Below, piece by piece: positions 1 through 7,451 of a DNA stretch of 27,333 bases. Position numbers and translations under genes: made by a program. Position 1 is the first letter of the stretch; every line of letters starts with the position of its first letter. The stretch lies in NCBI GenBank assembly GCA_023405815.1, contig JAEXXM010000083.1, positions 1 through 27,333 of the forward strand, given 5' to 3'. Under the pieces are notes generated by a model that saw only the letters and a program-made list of their open reading frames with translations, made no database searches and was not told the origin of the DNA. This stretch comes from Pseudomonadota bacterium (lineage in GTDB: Bacteria > Pseudomonadota > Alphaproteobacteria > Rhizobiales > Hyphomicrobiaceae).

Positions 1-162
1 GTCCCAGATCGGATCCGACAGATGATCGTGTCGCGCACGCCGCTGCGACGGCTGGCGACCGTCGACGACGTTGCCGGGGCAGCGCTGCTGCTGGCCTCTC
101 CTTACGCGGAGTTCATTACCGGCGAGAATTTGCTCGTCACCGGCGGCGAGACCATGATCTGA
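1..162 (+). CDS. SDR-family oxidoreductase, C-terminal 53 residues (partial)
   Basis: The frame is open from base 1 to a TGA at 160-162, so the start lies outside the window. The visible C-terminus reads PLRRLATVDDVAGAALLLAS, then FITGENLLVTGGE. This is the usual end of a classical short-chain dehydrogenase/reductase (FabG-like): the 'R...P.dvA.a..fLaS' helix, then the 'itG..l.vdGG' strand and loop. The active-site Ser/Tyr/Lys region is not in the window, so substrate and cofactor cannot be read. Its stop codon sits inside the Shine-Dalgarno sequence of the FkbH-like gene, with an ACP next, so it probably reduces a carrier-bound or free acyl/keto intermediate in the same small pathway. The family call is firm; the exact reaction is unknown. 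Confidence 0.85.
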   Translation, partial: VPDRIRQMIVSRTPLRRLATVDDVAGAALLLASPYAEFITGENLLVTGGETMI

Positions 163-176
163 GGAGGCAGGCTGCG

Positions 177-2390
177 TTGTTATCAACATCGGCGCACACC
201 AGCGCGCGCGCAATCGCCATGAGCGGCGTGCCCGAAGACCAGTCGATCGATATGGTCGTGGACGCAGCGATCGAGGCGGCTCCGGATCTCGTGCGGCGTC
301 GGGCGATATTGCCCGCGGTCGATTGGACGAGGGTCTCGCCGGAGAGGGTGATGCGCATGCTCTCTCGACTCGAGCAGGCGGGCATGGGCTGCCCCCGATG
401 GCTATCCAAGGCTATTCTGTTGGCTGGCCATATAGTCGATGACGGCCAGCACCTGCCAGGTCATCTCAAGGTGCTGGACTTCGTCAACAGATCAAGGCGT
501 GGCGGTGAATCTAGCCGGGAGTTTGGCCCGCTAATCGATGGGATGACCGACGATGAGTCGATCGGGGTCGAGATCGTCGTTGCGATTGTGGAGGGGCTGA
601 TCGCGTGCGGTGCTCATGACCATGCGGTCAAGCTGGCCCTGGGACATGCTCACCGGACGCGGGACGCGTTGCGCGCGGTTGGGCCTCACCTCGACATGGC
701 GGTGGCACAATTGCCTCCGGTGCAGTTGCGCCTGGCAGGTTTCTCAACGACGCAAATTCTTGCCGATGCGTTGCGGCCAGCATTCGCAGCTCAGGGCTGG
801 CAGGCGAACGTTGCGCAATCGGAATTTGGCGAGGGGCTGGCCGAGCTGACGAAGGTGGGAGGGGAGCATGACGCGCTCATCCTTACGCTCGACCTTGAAG
901 GATTTGCGCCGATAGACTGGCGTAATCCACCGGCGCGGGTGGCGGAGCTGCTCAGCGAACGGGTGGAGCTGTTGGCCACGGCGCTGACCGGGTTTGCGGA
1001 GCGCTCAGACGTCCCGCTCTTGATCAACACGATCCCTTCGGCGTCCGCTCCGTCGGTGGGGCTCGTCGATGGGCGCCACGGCAGCGGTGTTCGACGTGCC
1101 GTCGATCTCATCAATTCGAGGCTGTATGAAGTGGTGGGATCAAGCGCTCGGCTTGTCGTGATCGATGCCGATAAGGCTTTGGCCGATATCCCACTCTCCC
1201 GGCAAGTCGATCAGAAGCTTTGGTTCTATGGTCGCATCGCTCACTCGGGCGAAGCAGCATGGGCCCTCGCACGAGGCTTTGCGCAGGCCTGGCATTCGCT
1301 GCGACGCGGGCCGATCAAGGTGCTGGCCGTCGATCTCGACAACACATTGTGGGGCGGCATCTATGGCGACGACGGCGTGGAGAGACTGGCGTGTGGGCAC
1401 GAGTTCCCCGGGAATGCCTTCAGAGCCATGCAACAGGAGTGCCTGCGGCTGCGCAATCAGGGCATCTTGCTCGTCGCGCTAAGCAAGAACAACGCCGATG
1501 CGATCAGCGTATTCGAGCGGCATCCGGAAATGGCATTGAAGGCGAGCGACTTTGCCGCCACCGCAGTGAACTGGGACCCCAAGCCGAATAACCTTCGCAA
1601 GGTTGCTGCTGGACTCAACGTGGGCTTGGATAGTTTCCTATTCATCGACGATAGTCCGCATGAACGCGATGCCATGCGCAGGCTATGTCCTGAGGTGCGT
1701 GTTCCGGAGATGCCAGGCGACCCCGCCGAACGTCCCCTGTGGCTGCGGCGGCAGGCATGCACATGGCCTGTGCGACTGACGGCCGAGGACGAAGAGCGGG
1801 GAGCGTTCTATGCCGCCGGCCAGGAGGCCGAGCGCTGGAGGACGTCGGCGGGCAGTCATGAAGACTTCCTGACTGGATTGCAGCAGCGTCTATATGTTGC
1901 GCGCGTCGATGGGAGTGTCGTGGCGCGCGTCGCGCAGATGCATCAGCGTACAAACCAGTTCAACCTCACGACCATGCGGAGCACCGAAGCCGATATTGCC
2001 TCGGTCTTGGGTGACGGTTCTCGCGGACTTGCTCTCTACGGGCGCGCAAGTGACCGGTTCGGCGACCACGGAATCGTCATCGCAGCCGTCGCCGAGATCG
2101 AAGGCAGCGATGCAAACTTGGGGTCGTTCCTCATGAGCTGTCGCGTCATCGGACGGGAGATCGAACGAGCGTTCCTCGGTGAAGTCTTGCGGGAGCTTCG
2201 GCGGCGCGGTGTCGGCCGCGTGTACGGCAAATACATCCCGACGGCAAAGAATGCGATGGTTCGCGACTTCTATCCATCCTGCGGTTTTGCGCAGGTGGAT
2301 GAAGACGAGGGTCGGACGACTTGGCTCCTGGACCTGTCCAGCCAGGAATTGCCTGCCTCGCAGTTTGTCACTGTTGGCTGGGAGTCATAA
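177..2390 (+). CDS. FkbH-like HAD-IIIC / GNAT-domain protein
   Basis: This 737-residue protein has an N-terminal helical region and a middle SGNH-like segment. A HAD domain follows whose motif I is VDLDNTLWGG (D386, D388), with 'FIDDSPHERD' as a later HAD motif. The C-terminal acetyltransferase-like (GNAT) part runs from about residue 600 to 720. This order is that of FkbH-type proteins, some of which load glyceryl or related C3 units onto acyl carrier proteins. An ACP gene follows with no gap (TAA then ATG), which fits. A TTG start at 177 is preferred because GAGGAGG lies about nine bases upstream; an ATG at 219 is the alternative. The product could be a lipid, a surface-glycan decoration or a small metabolite. 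Family call is strong, substrate inferred only. Confidence 0.85.
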   Translation: MLSTSAHTSARAIAMSGVPEDQSIDMVVDAAIEAAPDLVRRRAILPAVDWTRVSPERVMRMLSRLEQAGMGCPRWLSKAILLAGHIVDDGQHLPGHLKVLDFVNRSRRGGESSREFGPLIDGMTDDESIGVEIVVAIVEGLIACGAHDHAVKLALGHAHRTRDALRAVGPHLDMAVAQLPPVQLRLAGFSTTQILADALRPAFAAQGWQANVAQSEFGEGLAELTKVGGEHDALILTLDLEGFAPIDWRNPPARVAELLSERVELLATALTGFAERSDVPLLINTIPSASAPSVGLVDGRHGSGVRRAVDLINSRLYEVVGSSARLVVIDADKALADIPLSRQVDQKLWFYGRIAHSGEAAWALARGFAQAWHSLRRGPIKVLAVDLDNTLWGGIYGDDGVERLACGHEFPGNAFRAMQQECLRLRNQGILLVALSKNNADAISVFERHPEMALKASDFAATAVNWDPKPNNLRKVAAGLNVGLDSFLFIDDSPHERDAMRRLCPEVRVPEMPGDPAERPLWLRRQACTWPVRLTAEDEERGAFYAAGQEAERWRTSAGSHEDFLTGLQQRLYVARVDGSVVARVAQMHQRTNQFNLTTMRSTEADIASVLGDGSRGLALYGRASDRFGDHGIVIAAVAEIEGSDANLGSFLMSCRVIGREIERAFLGEVLRELRRRGVGRVYGKYIPTAKNAMVRDFYPSCGFAQVDEDEGRTTWLLDLSSQELPASQFVTVGWES

Positions 2391-2645
2391 ATGGACACGC
2401 GGATTTCAAGGAGTCTGCCGTGCCGCTCCGAGATTGCGGCGATCTTTGAGGAGGTATTCCAGTATTCCGGGCCGGTCACTTTGGCGACCTCGCCGAACGA
2501 CATCGAACGCTGGGATTCGCTACAGCACATAGCGCTGGTTCAGATGATCGAAGCCACGTTCGCGATTAGACTGTCAATGGACGAGATGCTGGAGATTCGC
2601 ACCGTTGCAGACATCGAGCGGGTGCTCGACCGGCATGGTGTGTAG
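2391..2645 (+). CDS. Acyl carrier protein
   Basis: An 84-residue acidic protein of ordinary ACP length. It contains ERWDSLQHIALVQMIE, the phosphopantetheine attachment motif ([DE]SL) with Ser43 as the modified residue, followed by the helix-II and helix-III pattern of ACPs. It starts immediately after the stop codon of the FkbH-like gene, so the two are translationally coupled and the ACP is the likely carrier for the FkbH-loaded unit. It is not next to fabF, fabD or fabG in full, so it is probably a specialised ACP rather than the housekeeping fatty-acid one. It ends eight bases before the stop of the convergent MaoC-like gene. Confidence 0.88.
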   Translation: MDTRISRSLPCRSEIAAIFEEVFQYSGPVTLATSPNDIERWDSLQHIALVQMIEATFAIRLSMDEMLEIRTVADIERVLDRHGV

Positions 2646-2653
2646 GAGATTCG

Positions 2654-3631
2654 CTATTCGGGGCGCTTCTGCAGGAGAAACTGGGGATAGAAGGAGACGA
2701 CAGTACTGCCGCTCTGGTTGACGCCCTCGGCGCCGACGACGAGCATGCCCCATTCTTTCGACGTGCCCGCGCCGACCTTGTGCTCGACCCAACTGTTGAA
2801 GGAGATGCGGTCGCCCTCGTAGACCGGTGCGTGCCAGGAGAGGTTTCGCGTACCCGCAGCCGGTCCAAGCAAGGGGACCGGCTGCTGGTTGCGGGCCAAC
2901 CAATCGGCTTCGGCGTGATAGTAGTCGACCATAAGCCGGGTCCACATTGAGATGATGTGCCAATCGTGCACGAATTCCATTTGAGCTCCATCGTCGGGAG
3001 ACTCGTCCAATCTGCCGATGGTGTGGGCATAGGTCTGGATGGCAGCCGCGGTGAAGCAGCAGGAACCGAGCATGATTTCGTCGCCCACCCGTACATCTTC
3101 GAAATAGCGGACGAGATGTCCCCCTTGGCGCCGTTCTACGCGGGATCGTCGCCGGCATTGGTCTGCGCATCCAAGAGCGCTGGTTTGTTTGGCGATGCTG
3201 GGCGATAGCAGAATGCTGCAGCTGATGCGCAGCACTTGTGCTCCCGACGGCTTCGACACCGTAATGGTCGCCGTGCGGCCGCCCTGGTTCCGACAGGCTC
3301 CCCAACGGCACGCCTCGCCCCAACGCAATTGGATGAGGATGACGTCACTGGGTCGCACAGGTTGGAACCACCTTATGTCCTCGACCGTGAGCCCAGCGAG
3401 ATGAAGGGATTGCGCTGCAAAGTGGCGCTCGACTTGGCGCATCGTCAGAATGCAGGTCTGCCACCCTGAAGCGGCGATGCCACGCAGCAGACTGCGCGCC
3501 GCCGCAGCTTCATCAAGGTGGTGGGCCTGTGGATCATATTCGGCTGCGAACGTCTTGATTGCCTGTGTGGAGATTTCGATTGCGCCGATATTGCAGGTCT
3601 GCCCGCTGATGAAATTGTGATGGAGGTTCAT
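2654..3631 (-). CDS. Two-domain MaoC-like (hot-dog) acyl dehydratase
   Basis: Two MaoC-type hot-dog domains in one frame. The first contains AAEYDPQAHHLDEAAA and later GIAASGWQT, with the Asp and His of the hydratase dyad. The second begins near YFEDVRVGDEI and ends with GPAAGTRNLSWHAPVYEGD and a 'VVSFYPQFLLQKR' strand; it lacks the DPQ..H motif, so it may be non-catalytic. I chose the ATG at 3629-3631, giving 325 residues, because the fold starts right after it. A longer frame begins at 3718 but would overlap the upstream ELM1-like gene. The linker between the domains is rich in Arg and Cys and looks unlike either domain. It probably hydrates or dehydrates an acyl-CoA or acyl-ACP. It shares a strand and likely a transcript with the ELM1-like gene. 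Confidence 0.75.
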   Translation of the reverse strand: MNLHHNFISGQTCNIGAIEISTQAIKTFAAEYDPQAHHLDEAAAARSLLRGIAASGWQTCILTMRQVERHFAAQSLHLAGLTVEDIRWFQPVRPSDVILIQLRWGEACRWGACRNQGGRTATITVSKPSGAQVLRISCSILLSPSIAKQTSALGCADQCRRRSRVERRQGGHLVRYFEDVRVGDEIMLGSCCFTAAAIQTYAHTIGRLDESPDDGAQMEFVHDWHIISMWTRLMVDYYHAEADWLARNQQPVPLLGPAAGTRNLSWHAPVYEGDRISFNSWVEHKVGAGTSKEWGMLVVGAEGVNQSGSTVVSFYPQFLLQKRPE

Positions 3632-3651
3632 TGCTGGACGAGCGCCCTGGC

Positions 3652-4707
3652 TCAGGATCGCGTGGCTGAGAGTCCCGCGCCGGGACGGCGTGGGGTGCTC
3701 GAGCTCTTGAATCGACACGCGATTTCGGCGGCAATTCTCGGCGCGGCATCAAGGGGGCGGTAGCGCCATTTCTCGGCGGGATCGATGTCGGGAGTGAGAG
3801 AGCGTGTTGCGCCGTGCCGCGCCAAGCTCGCATGGAACCTCACCATGCTGTCCGAGCCGCCCATGGGTTCGAAGACATAGACCGGGCGCCCCGTGACGCA
3901 GGCTTCGCTGGTCATGTTGACGGAATCGGCCGTGACGATGGTCAAGTCGGCGTTAGCCAGGAACGTCCAATAGGGATTAGGGGCGCGTCCGGTCCAGATG
4001 ATGCGCCGGGCATTGCGCGTTGCGTGTGCCGCAGTCCGAAACAGCGCTGCCGTCGTTCGTCGCGAGGGCGTGATCAGGAAGCTCGCTCCGGCATCGGCGA
4101 GCTTGCGCAGGCATGTACCGAACCGATCCAGCGTCTCGGCGTCATAGCGATAGAGCCGGTTCGGCCCACCGAGGAGAACAGCAATCAAGGGCCCCGGGAG
4201 CGCTGCGATCTCAGGCGGCCGGCCCGTCCTCAACGCGATGAGCCTCTGCGGGCGCGTCAGATGGGGCGTCGTCAACGTCGAGATGATGTTGGCACCGGTG
4301 TGACCTTCGTGGGCCGGACACCAGATCAGATCGGCGAGGTCGGCACGTGTCGCGTGGTGTTGTAAGGCGACCGTGAAGGTCGCCCCTTCGGAGGCGCGCC
4401 GCAGCGCCTGAAGGTAAGGTATTGTTCGGTTGCCTGCAGCGATGGCGATCTCGGGCCAGGGCGGAAGGAGGAATCTGTCGGCATTCTCGAACCCGTCGCC
4501 CGGATCGAGGAAGCTTCGGGCTGGCAAAATGCTCCAGGTCGCCCGGGCAGCAATTCGCTTATGCTCGAACCTCAATCCGATTGCTTCGGCGACGCCGCTC
4601 GCCGCGGAGACGGGGCCCATGCGACCGTCGGTGACAATCCATCCGCTGCGTTCGTGCATGGATTGGGCGAAAGGCCAGAAAGCAGCCGTATCGAGCATTG
4701 CGGGCAT
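3652..4707 (-). CDS. ELM1 family protein (mitochondrial fission ELM1-like, COG3660)
   Basis: A 351-residue protein matching the ELM1/DUF1022 family, found in alphaproteobacteria and plants and related in fold to GT-B glycosyltransferases. Features seen are WIVTDGRMG near the N-terminus, PWPEIAIAAGNRT, a central AVLLGGPN.LYRYD, FLITPSRRT and, near the end, TADSVNMTSEACVTGRPVYVFEP. The last is the typical sugar-nucleotide-site-like Ser-Asn-x-x-Ser-Glu region. The bacterial role is not established; an envelope glycan or lipid modification is often suggested. The start may be the ATG at 4707, or one at MHERSGW about 16 residues later. It lies 20 bases upstream of the MaoC-like gene on the same strand. 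Confidence 0.82.
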   Translation of the reverse strand: MPAMLDTAAFWPFAQSMHERSGWIVTDGRMGPVSAASGVAEAIGLRFEHKRIAARATWSILPARSFLDPGDGFENADRFLLPPWPEIAIAAGNRTIPYLQALRRASEGATFTVALQHHATRADLADLIWCPAHEGHTGANIISTLTTPHLTRPQRLIALRTGRPPEIAALPGPLIAVLLGGPNRLYRYDAETLDRFGTCLRKLADAGASFLITPSRRTTAALFRTAAHATRNARRIIWTGRAPNPYWTFLANADLTIVTADSVNMTSEACVTGRPVYVFEPMGGSDSMVRFHASLARHGATRSLTPDIDPAEKWRYRPLDAAPRIAAEIACRFKSSSTPRRPGAGLSATRS

Positions 4708-4767
4708 CGGTGAGCGCCCCTGCTATGGTTGCCCGGGCAGATATGGCGCCTACGTGTCTGCCGCACC

Positions 4768-4781
4768 TTAACCGCGGTTAA
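4768..4781. promoter_or_regulatory. Perfect 14-bp palindrome of Crp/Fnr-box type
   Basis: TTAACCGCGGTTAA is a perfect inverted repeat with TTAAC-N4-GTTAA spacing, the 5-4-5 layout of FNR/NnrR/DNR operators. It lies between the divergent ELM1-like gene and the Crp/Fnr regulator gene at 4904. No clear -10 hexamer sits at the expected distance on either side, so autoregulation or repression is as likely as activation. Assignment rests on spacing and symmetry only. Confidence 0.45.
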
Positions 4782-4903
4782 ACAGGCATTCCCGATGACT
4801 GTATGTGGCAATTCGTTGCGTTGCATGTTTGCGCCAGATCAATTCGTCATAGTGTTGAGGCGTCAGAGTAGAGGCAATCAAGCCTCGGCGGAGCATCCAG
4901 AAG

Positions 4904-5596
4904 ATGAACGCTATCGACAACGAGATCATAGCGGCGACGCCGCTGTTTCGTGGCTTGTCGTCGGAAATGTCGGACACCCTGGTGGGCAGATCCATACCGC
5001 GTGTCTACGAGAAGGGGTCGATGCTCTTTCATCAAGGGGAGCCAGCGTCGGCCTTCTTCATCATCCTTGATGGATGGGTGAAGCTTTATCGCACCACCGC
5101 CGACGGACTCGAGGTGGTGCTGCACGTCTTCAAACGCGGCGAGGCCTTTGCCGAGGCCGCAATGTTCCTTGGCGGCCGGTACCCGGCGAGTGCCGAGACC
5201 GTCGCGCCTTCACGCTTGCTGAAGATCGACGGCGAAGCATTTCGCTCGCGCATCCGTGAGCGGCCAGAGCTGGCGATGTCGATGCTCGCCTCGGCATCCT
5301 ACCAGTTGAAGATGCTGGTGGAGCAGATCGAACAGATCAAGGTCAGGTCGGCACCACAACGGATCGCCGACTTCCTAATCAGGATTGCGCCCACTCGGGA
5401 AGGGGCTGCCGTCGTCGAGTTGCCTTTCGAGAAGAGCCTTCTGGCTAATCGCCTGGGCATGAAGCCCGAGAGCTTCTCGCGTGCGTTGAGCCGCCTACGT
5501 TCTTACGGCGTCAGCGTCGATCGTGAAGTCGTCAAGATCGATGATGTGGGACGGCTGTTGAGCTTGGTCGAATACGCCGAAGACGACGACGCCTAG
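4904..5596 (+). CDS. Crp/Fnr-family transcriptional regulator without Cys
   Basis: A 230-residue regulator. The N-terminal cyclic-nucleotide-binding-type beta barrel is visible at about residues 15-120 (GSMLFHQGEPASAFFIILDGWVKLYR, then a GEAFAEAAMF turn). A long dimer helix and a C-terminal winged helix follow. The recognition helix contains PESFSRALSRL, keeping the E-x-x-S-R pattern that in FNR reads the TTGA/TCAA half-site. There is no cysteine at all, so it cannot carry an FNR-type iron-sulphur cluster; heme/NO sensing (DNR/NnrR type) or another ligand is possible. It precedes the pqqA-like operon, separated by a hairpin and a Crp/Fnr box, and may control that operon. Family is certain, signal unknown. 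Confidence 0.9.
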   Translation: MNAIDNEIIAATPLFRGLSSEMSDTLVGRSIPRVYEKGSMLFHQGEPASAFFIILDGWVKLYRTTADGLEVVLHVFKRGEAFAEAAMFLGGRYPASAETVAPSRLLKIDGEAFRSRIRERPELAMSMLASASYQLKMLVEQIEQIKVRSAPQRIADFLIRIAPTREGAAVVELPFEKSLLANRLGMKPESFSRALSRLRSYGVSVDREVVKIDDVGRLLSLVEYAEDDDA

Positions 5597-5655
5597 CAGT
5601 CGTCGACGGACGATCAACACGCTGTGAAGTCCGGTGATGGGGCGCGGGCCGTGCG

Positions 5656-5695
5656 GGCTCCGCGCAGCGCGTGGGGCAAACGAGCGCGCGGAGCC
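5656..5695 (+). terminator. Long GC-rich hairpin downstream of the Crp/Fnr gene
   Basis: GGCTCCGCGC at 5656-5665 pairs perfectly with GCGCGGAGCC at 5686-5695, with a 20-base loop, starting 59 bases after the regulator's stop codon. There is no T-run after it, so it may be a weak terminator or an RNA-stability element that separates the regulator from the pqqA-like operon. Confidence 0.4.
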
Positions 5696-5763
5696 GGCCG
5701 GCCTTCTGTCGATCACGACAGCGAGAGCCACGGTGGTAATGCCCGCCACTAGCAGTGGTCCCC

Positions 5764-5805
5764 TTAACAAAAGTCAACCGAGCACGGTGTTGCGGCCGCG
5801 ATAGT
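5764..5805 (+). promoter_or_regulatory. Crp/Fnr (NnrR)-type promoter of the pqqA-like operon
   Basis: Box TTAACAAAAGTCAA at 5764-5777 has the 5-4-5 layout and closely resembles Nnr boxes described for Paracoccus nir genes. A -10-like GATAGT at 5800-5805 begins 22 bases after the box. If transcription starts near 5812 the box is centred at about -41.5, the class II activator position. The predicted leader to the pqqA-like ATG is about 44 nt. Confidence 0.65.
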
Positions 5806-5855
5806 CCGCGACCGCGGGTGCATGCCCGCTCTGCGAGAGAAAAGGAGGAAAGTCC

Positions 5856-5972
5856 ATGAGATATCTCGAGCCCGCAACTTACGGCGGCGCCGTCACCAAG
5901 AAGTGGGTGGAGCCTGCGTACTGCGATGTGCGCCTCGGCTTCGAGGTGACGGCTTACGTCTACGTGCGTTGA
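5856..5972 (+). CDS. pqqA: PqqA-like precursor peptide (38 residues)
   Basis: A short gene with a strong ribosome site (AAAGGAGG, about eight bases before ATG). The 38-residue product ends in a segment W17-V-E-P-A-Y-C-D-V-R-L-G-F-E-V-T-A-Y followed by VYVR. This is PqqA-like: compare the Klebsiella PqqA core DLRLGLEVTLY. The Glu30-x-x-x-Tyr34 pair is the one PqqE cross-links and from which PQQ is built. Unlike the short 23-residue form it has a 16-residue N-terminal extension, a Cys at position 23 and an extra Tyr36. Genes for PqqD and PqqE follow directly. The precursor role is very likely; whether the end product is PQQ itself is uncertain because later pqq genes are missing here. Confidence 0.85.
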   Translation: MRYLEPATYGGAVTKKWVEPAYCDVRLGFEVTAYVYVR

Positions 5973-6013
5973 CGACATGAGATGGGGCCCGCGCCCCTAC
6001 TCGGGAGGAGCAC

Positions 6014-6301
6014 ATGGAGACGGACAGGCGGCTGCGGCCTGAGGATGTGGTCGAGCTAAATCCTAACTTCCACCTTCGCTGGGAAGAACCGCAACAGGCC
6101 CATGTGCTCCTCTACCCTGAAGGCATCGTGAAGCTCAATCCAACTGCGGCTTCGATCATCGGGCGGTGCACGGACGGGCGATCGATCGCCGTCATCGCTG
6201 CGGAGCTATCGTACGAGTACGCCGGCGCCAATCTCGGCAAAGATGTTCTGAAATTCTTGGAGGTGGCCCATGCCAAAGGCTGGGTCCGGGTTAAGCCTTG
6301 A
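6014..6301 (+). CDS. pqqD: PqqD-like peptide chaperone
   Basis: A 95-residue protein of normal PqqD length, with GGGAGGAG ahead of the ATG. Typical motifs are PNFHLRWEEPQQAHVLLYPEGIV, then KLNPTAASIIGRCTDGRSI, and a C-terminal D-V-L-K-F-L-E...GWV. PqqD is a RiPP recognition element that binds PqqA and presents it to the radical SAM enzyme PqqE. Its end overlaps the start of pqqE by 32 bases, so the two are probably translated together. Nothing in the sequence looks degenerate. Confidence 0.9.
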   Translation: METDRRLRPEDVVELNPNFHLRWEEPQQAHVLLYPEGIVKLNPTAASIIGRCTDGRSIAVIAAELSYEYAGANLGKDVLKFLEVAHAKGWVRVKP

Positions 6302-7412
6302 TGGCCTCGGCATGCCGCTGTGGCTGGTGCTCGAGCTGACCTACAAGTGTCCGCTGAAATGTCCGTGGTGCAGCAACCCCGTCGATTTCAATCGCTACCG
6401 CAGCGAGCTTACCACCGAGGAGTGGAAGGACGTGTTGCGGCAGGGACGGAAGCTGGGATCGCTGCAGCTTGGCTTCACAGGTGGTGAGCCGATGCTGCGA
6501 AAGGACCTGGAGGAGCTCGTCGAAGAGGCTGATCGGCTCGGCTACTATACCAACCTGATTACCTCGGGCGTCGGCCTCAATGCGCGGCGTCTGCGTGATC
6601 TGAAAAAGGCAGGCCTAAAGCAGGTGCAGCTCAGCATCCAAGCTTGCGACCAGGAACTCAACGAGAAGCTAGTCGGCGTCGACGTATTTGCGCACAAGGT
6701 GGAGATCGCGCGGGCGATAAAGGCCGAGGGGCTGCCGATGGTGCTGAACGTACCCGTAAGCCGCTACAATATCGACCAGACCGAGCATCTGATCGATCTC
6801 GCTGCGGATCTCGGCGTGGAGTACCTCGAGTTCGCAAACCTGCAGTACTATAATTGGGCCCTGCTCAATCGTGCCGAGCTGCTGCCGACGCGTGAGCAAC
6901 TCGCGAGATCAGAGGCAGCCGTGAAAGCCGCACGCGAGCGCCTAGGAAAGCGACTTACGATTTTCTTCGTCGTCCCCGATTATTACGACAATCGCCCAAA
7001 GGCCTGCATGAATGGCTGGGGAGCAATCCACCTCACGATCGCGCCGGACGGGACCGCGCTGCCGTGCCAGGAGGCACGGCTCATCAAAAGCATCGAGTTT
7101 GCGAATGTGCGCGAGCACTCGTTGGAGTGGATCTGGAAGGAGTCGCCGAGTTTCAACGCCTTTCGGGGCGACGGATGGATGAAGGAGCCATGCCGAAGCT
7201 GCAGCGAGAAGGAGAAGGACTTCGGTGGCTGCCGATGCCAGGCCTACCTCTTCACGGGTGATGCGACCAATACCGATCCGGTTTGTTCCAAGTCTCCACA
7301 TCGCGACGTCATCGATGGGCTGATCGGCTGCACGCAGAAGAGGGGCAAACCGCAGCACCAGAATCTGGTCATGCGCCGTCGCGGCGTCGCGCCGCCTGCG
7401 GACGCGACGTGA
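6270..7412 (+). CDS. pqqE: PqqE-like radical SAM/SPASM enzyme
   Basis: A 380-residue protein aligned by eye along its full length with PqqE, which forms the Glu-Tyr C-C cross-link in PqqA. The radical SAM cluster motif is C27-x3-C31-x2-C34 in TYKCPLKCPWCSNP. Next come GFTGGEP, TNLITSG, PTREQLARSE and a PDYYDNRPKACMNGWG stretch. The C-terminal SPASM cysteines lie in EPCRSCSEKEKDFGGCRCQAY, then DPVCSKSPH, keeping the Asp within the auxiliary-cluster region. GGAGGTGG lies just before the ATG at 6270, inside pqqD; a second possible start is the ATG at 6312. About 35 residues after the last conserved motif form a basic tail. The enzyme needs no O2 and its clusters are O2-sensitive. Confidence 0.92.
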   Translation: MPKAGSGLSLDGLGMPLWLVLELTYKCPLKCPWCSNPVDFNRYRSELTTEEWKDVLRQGRKLGSLQLGFTGGEPMLRKDLEELVEEADRLGYYTNLITSGVGLNARRLRDLKKAGLKQVQLSIQACDQELNEKLVGVDVFAHKVEIARAIKAEGLPMVLNVPVSRYNIDQTEHLIDLAADLGVEYLEFANLQYYNWALLNRAELLPTREQLARSEAAVKAARERLGKRLTIFFVVPDYYDNRPKACMNGWGAIHLTIAPDGTALPCQEARLIKSIEFANVREHSLEWIWKESPSFNAFRGDGWMKEPCRSCSEKEKDFGGCRCQAYLFTGDATNTDPVCSKSPHRDVIDGLIGCTQKRGKPQHQNLVMRRRGVAPPADAT

Positions 7413-7451
7413 GTAGCGGCGCCCCCTATCGACGCGGGCTGGAGAACATCA

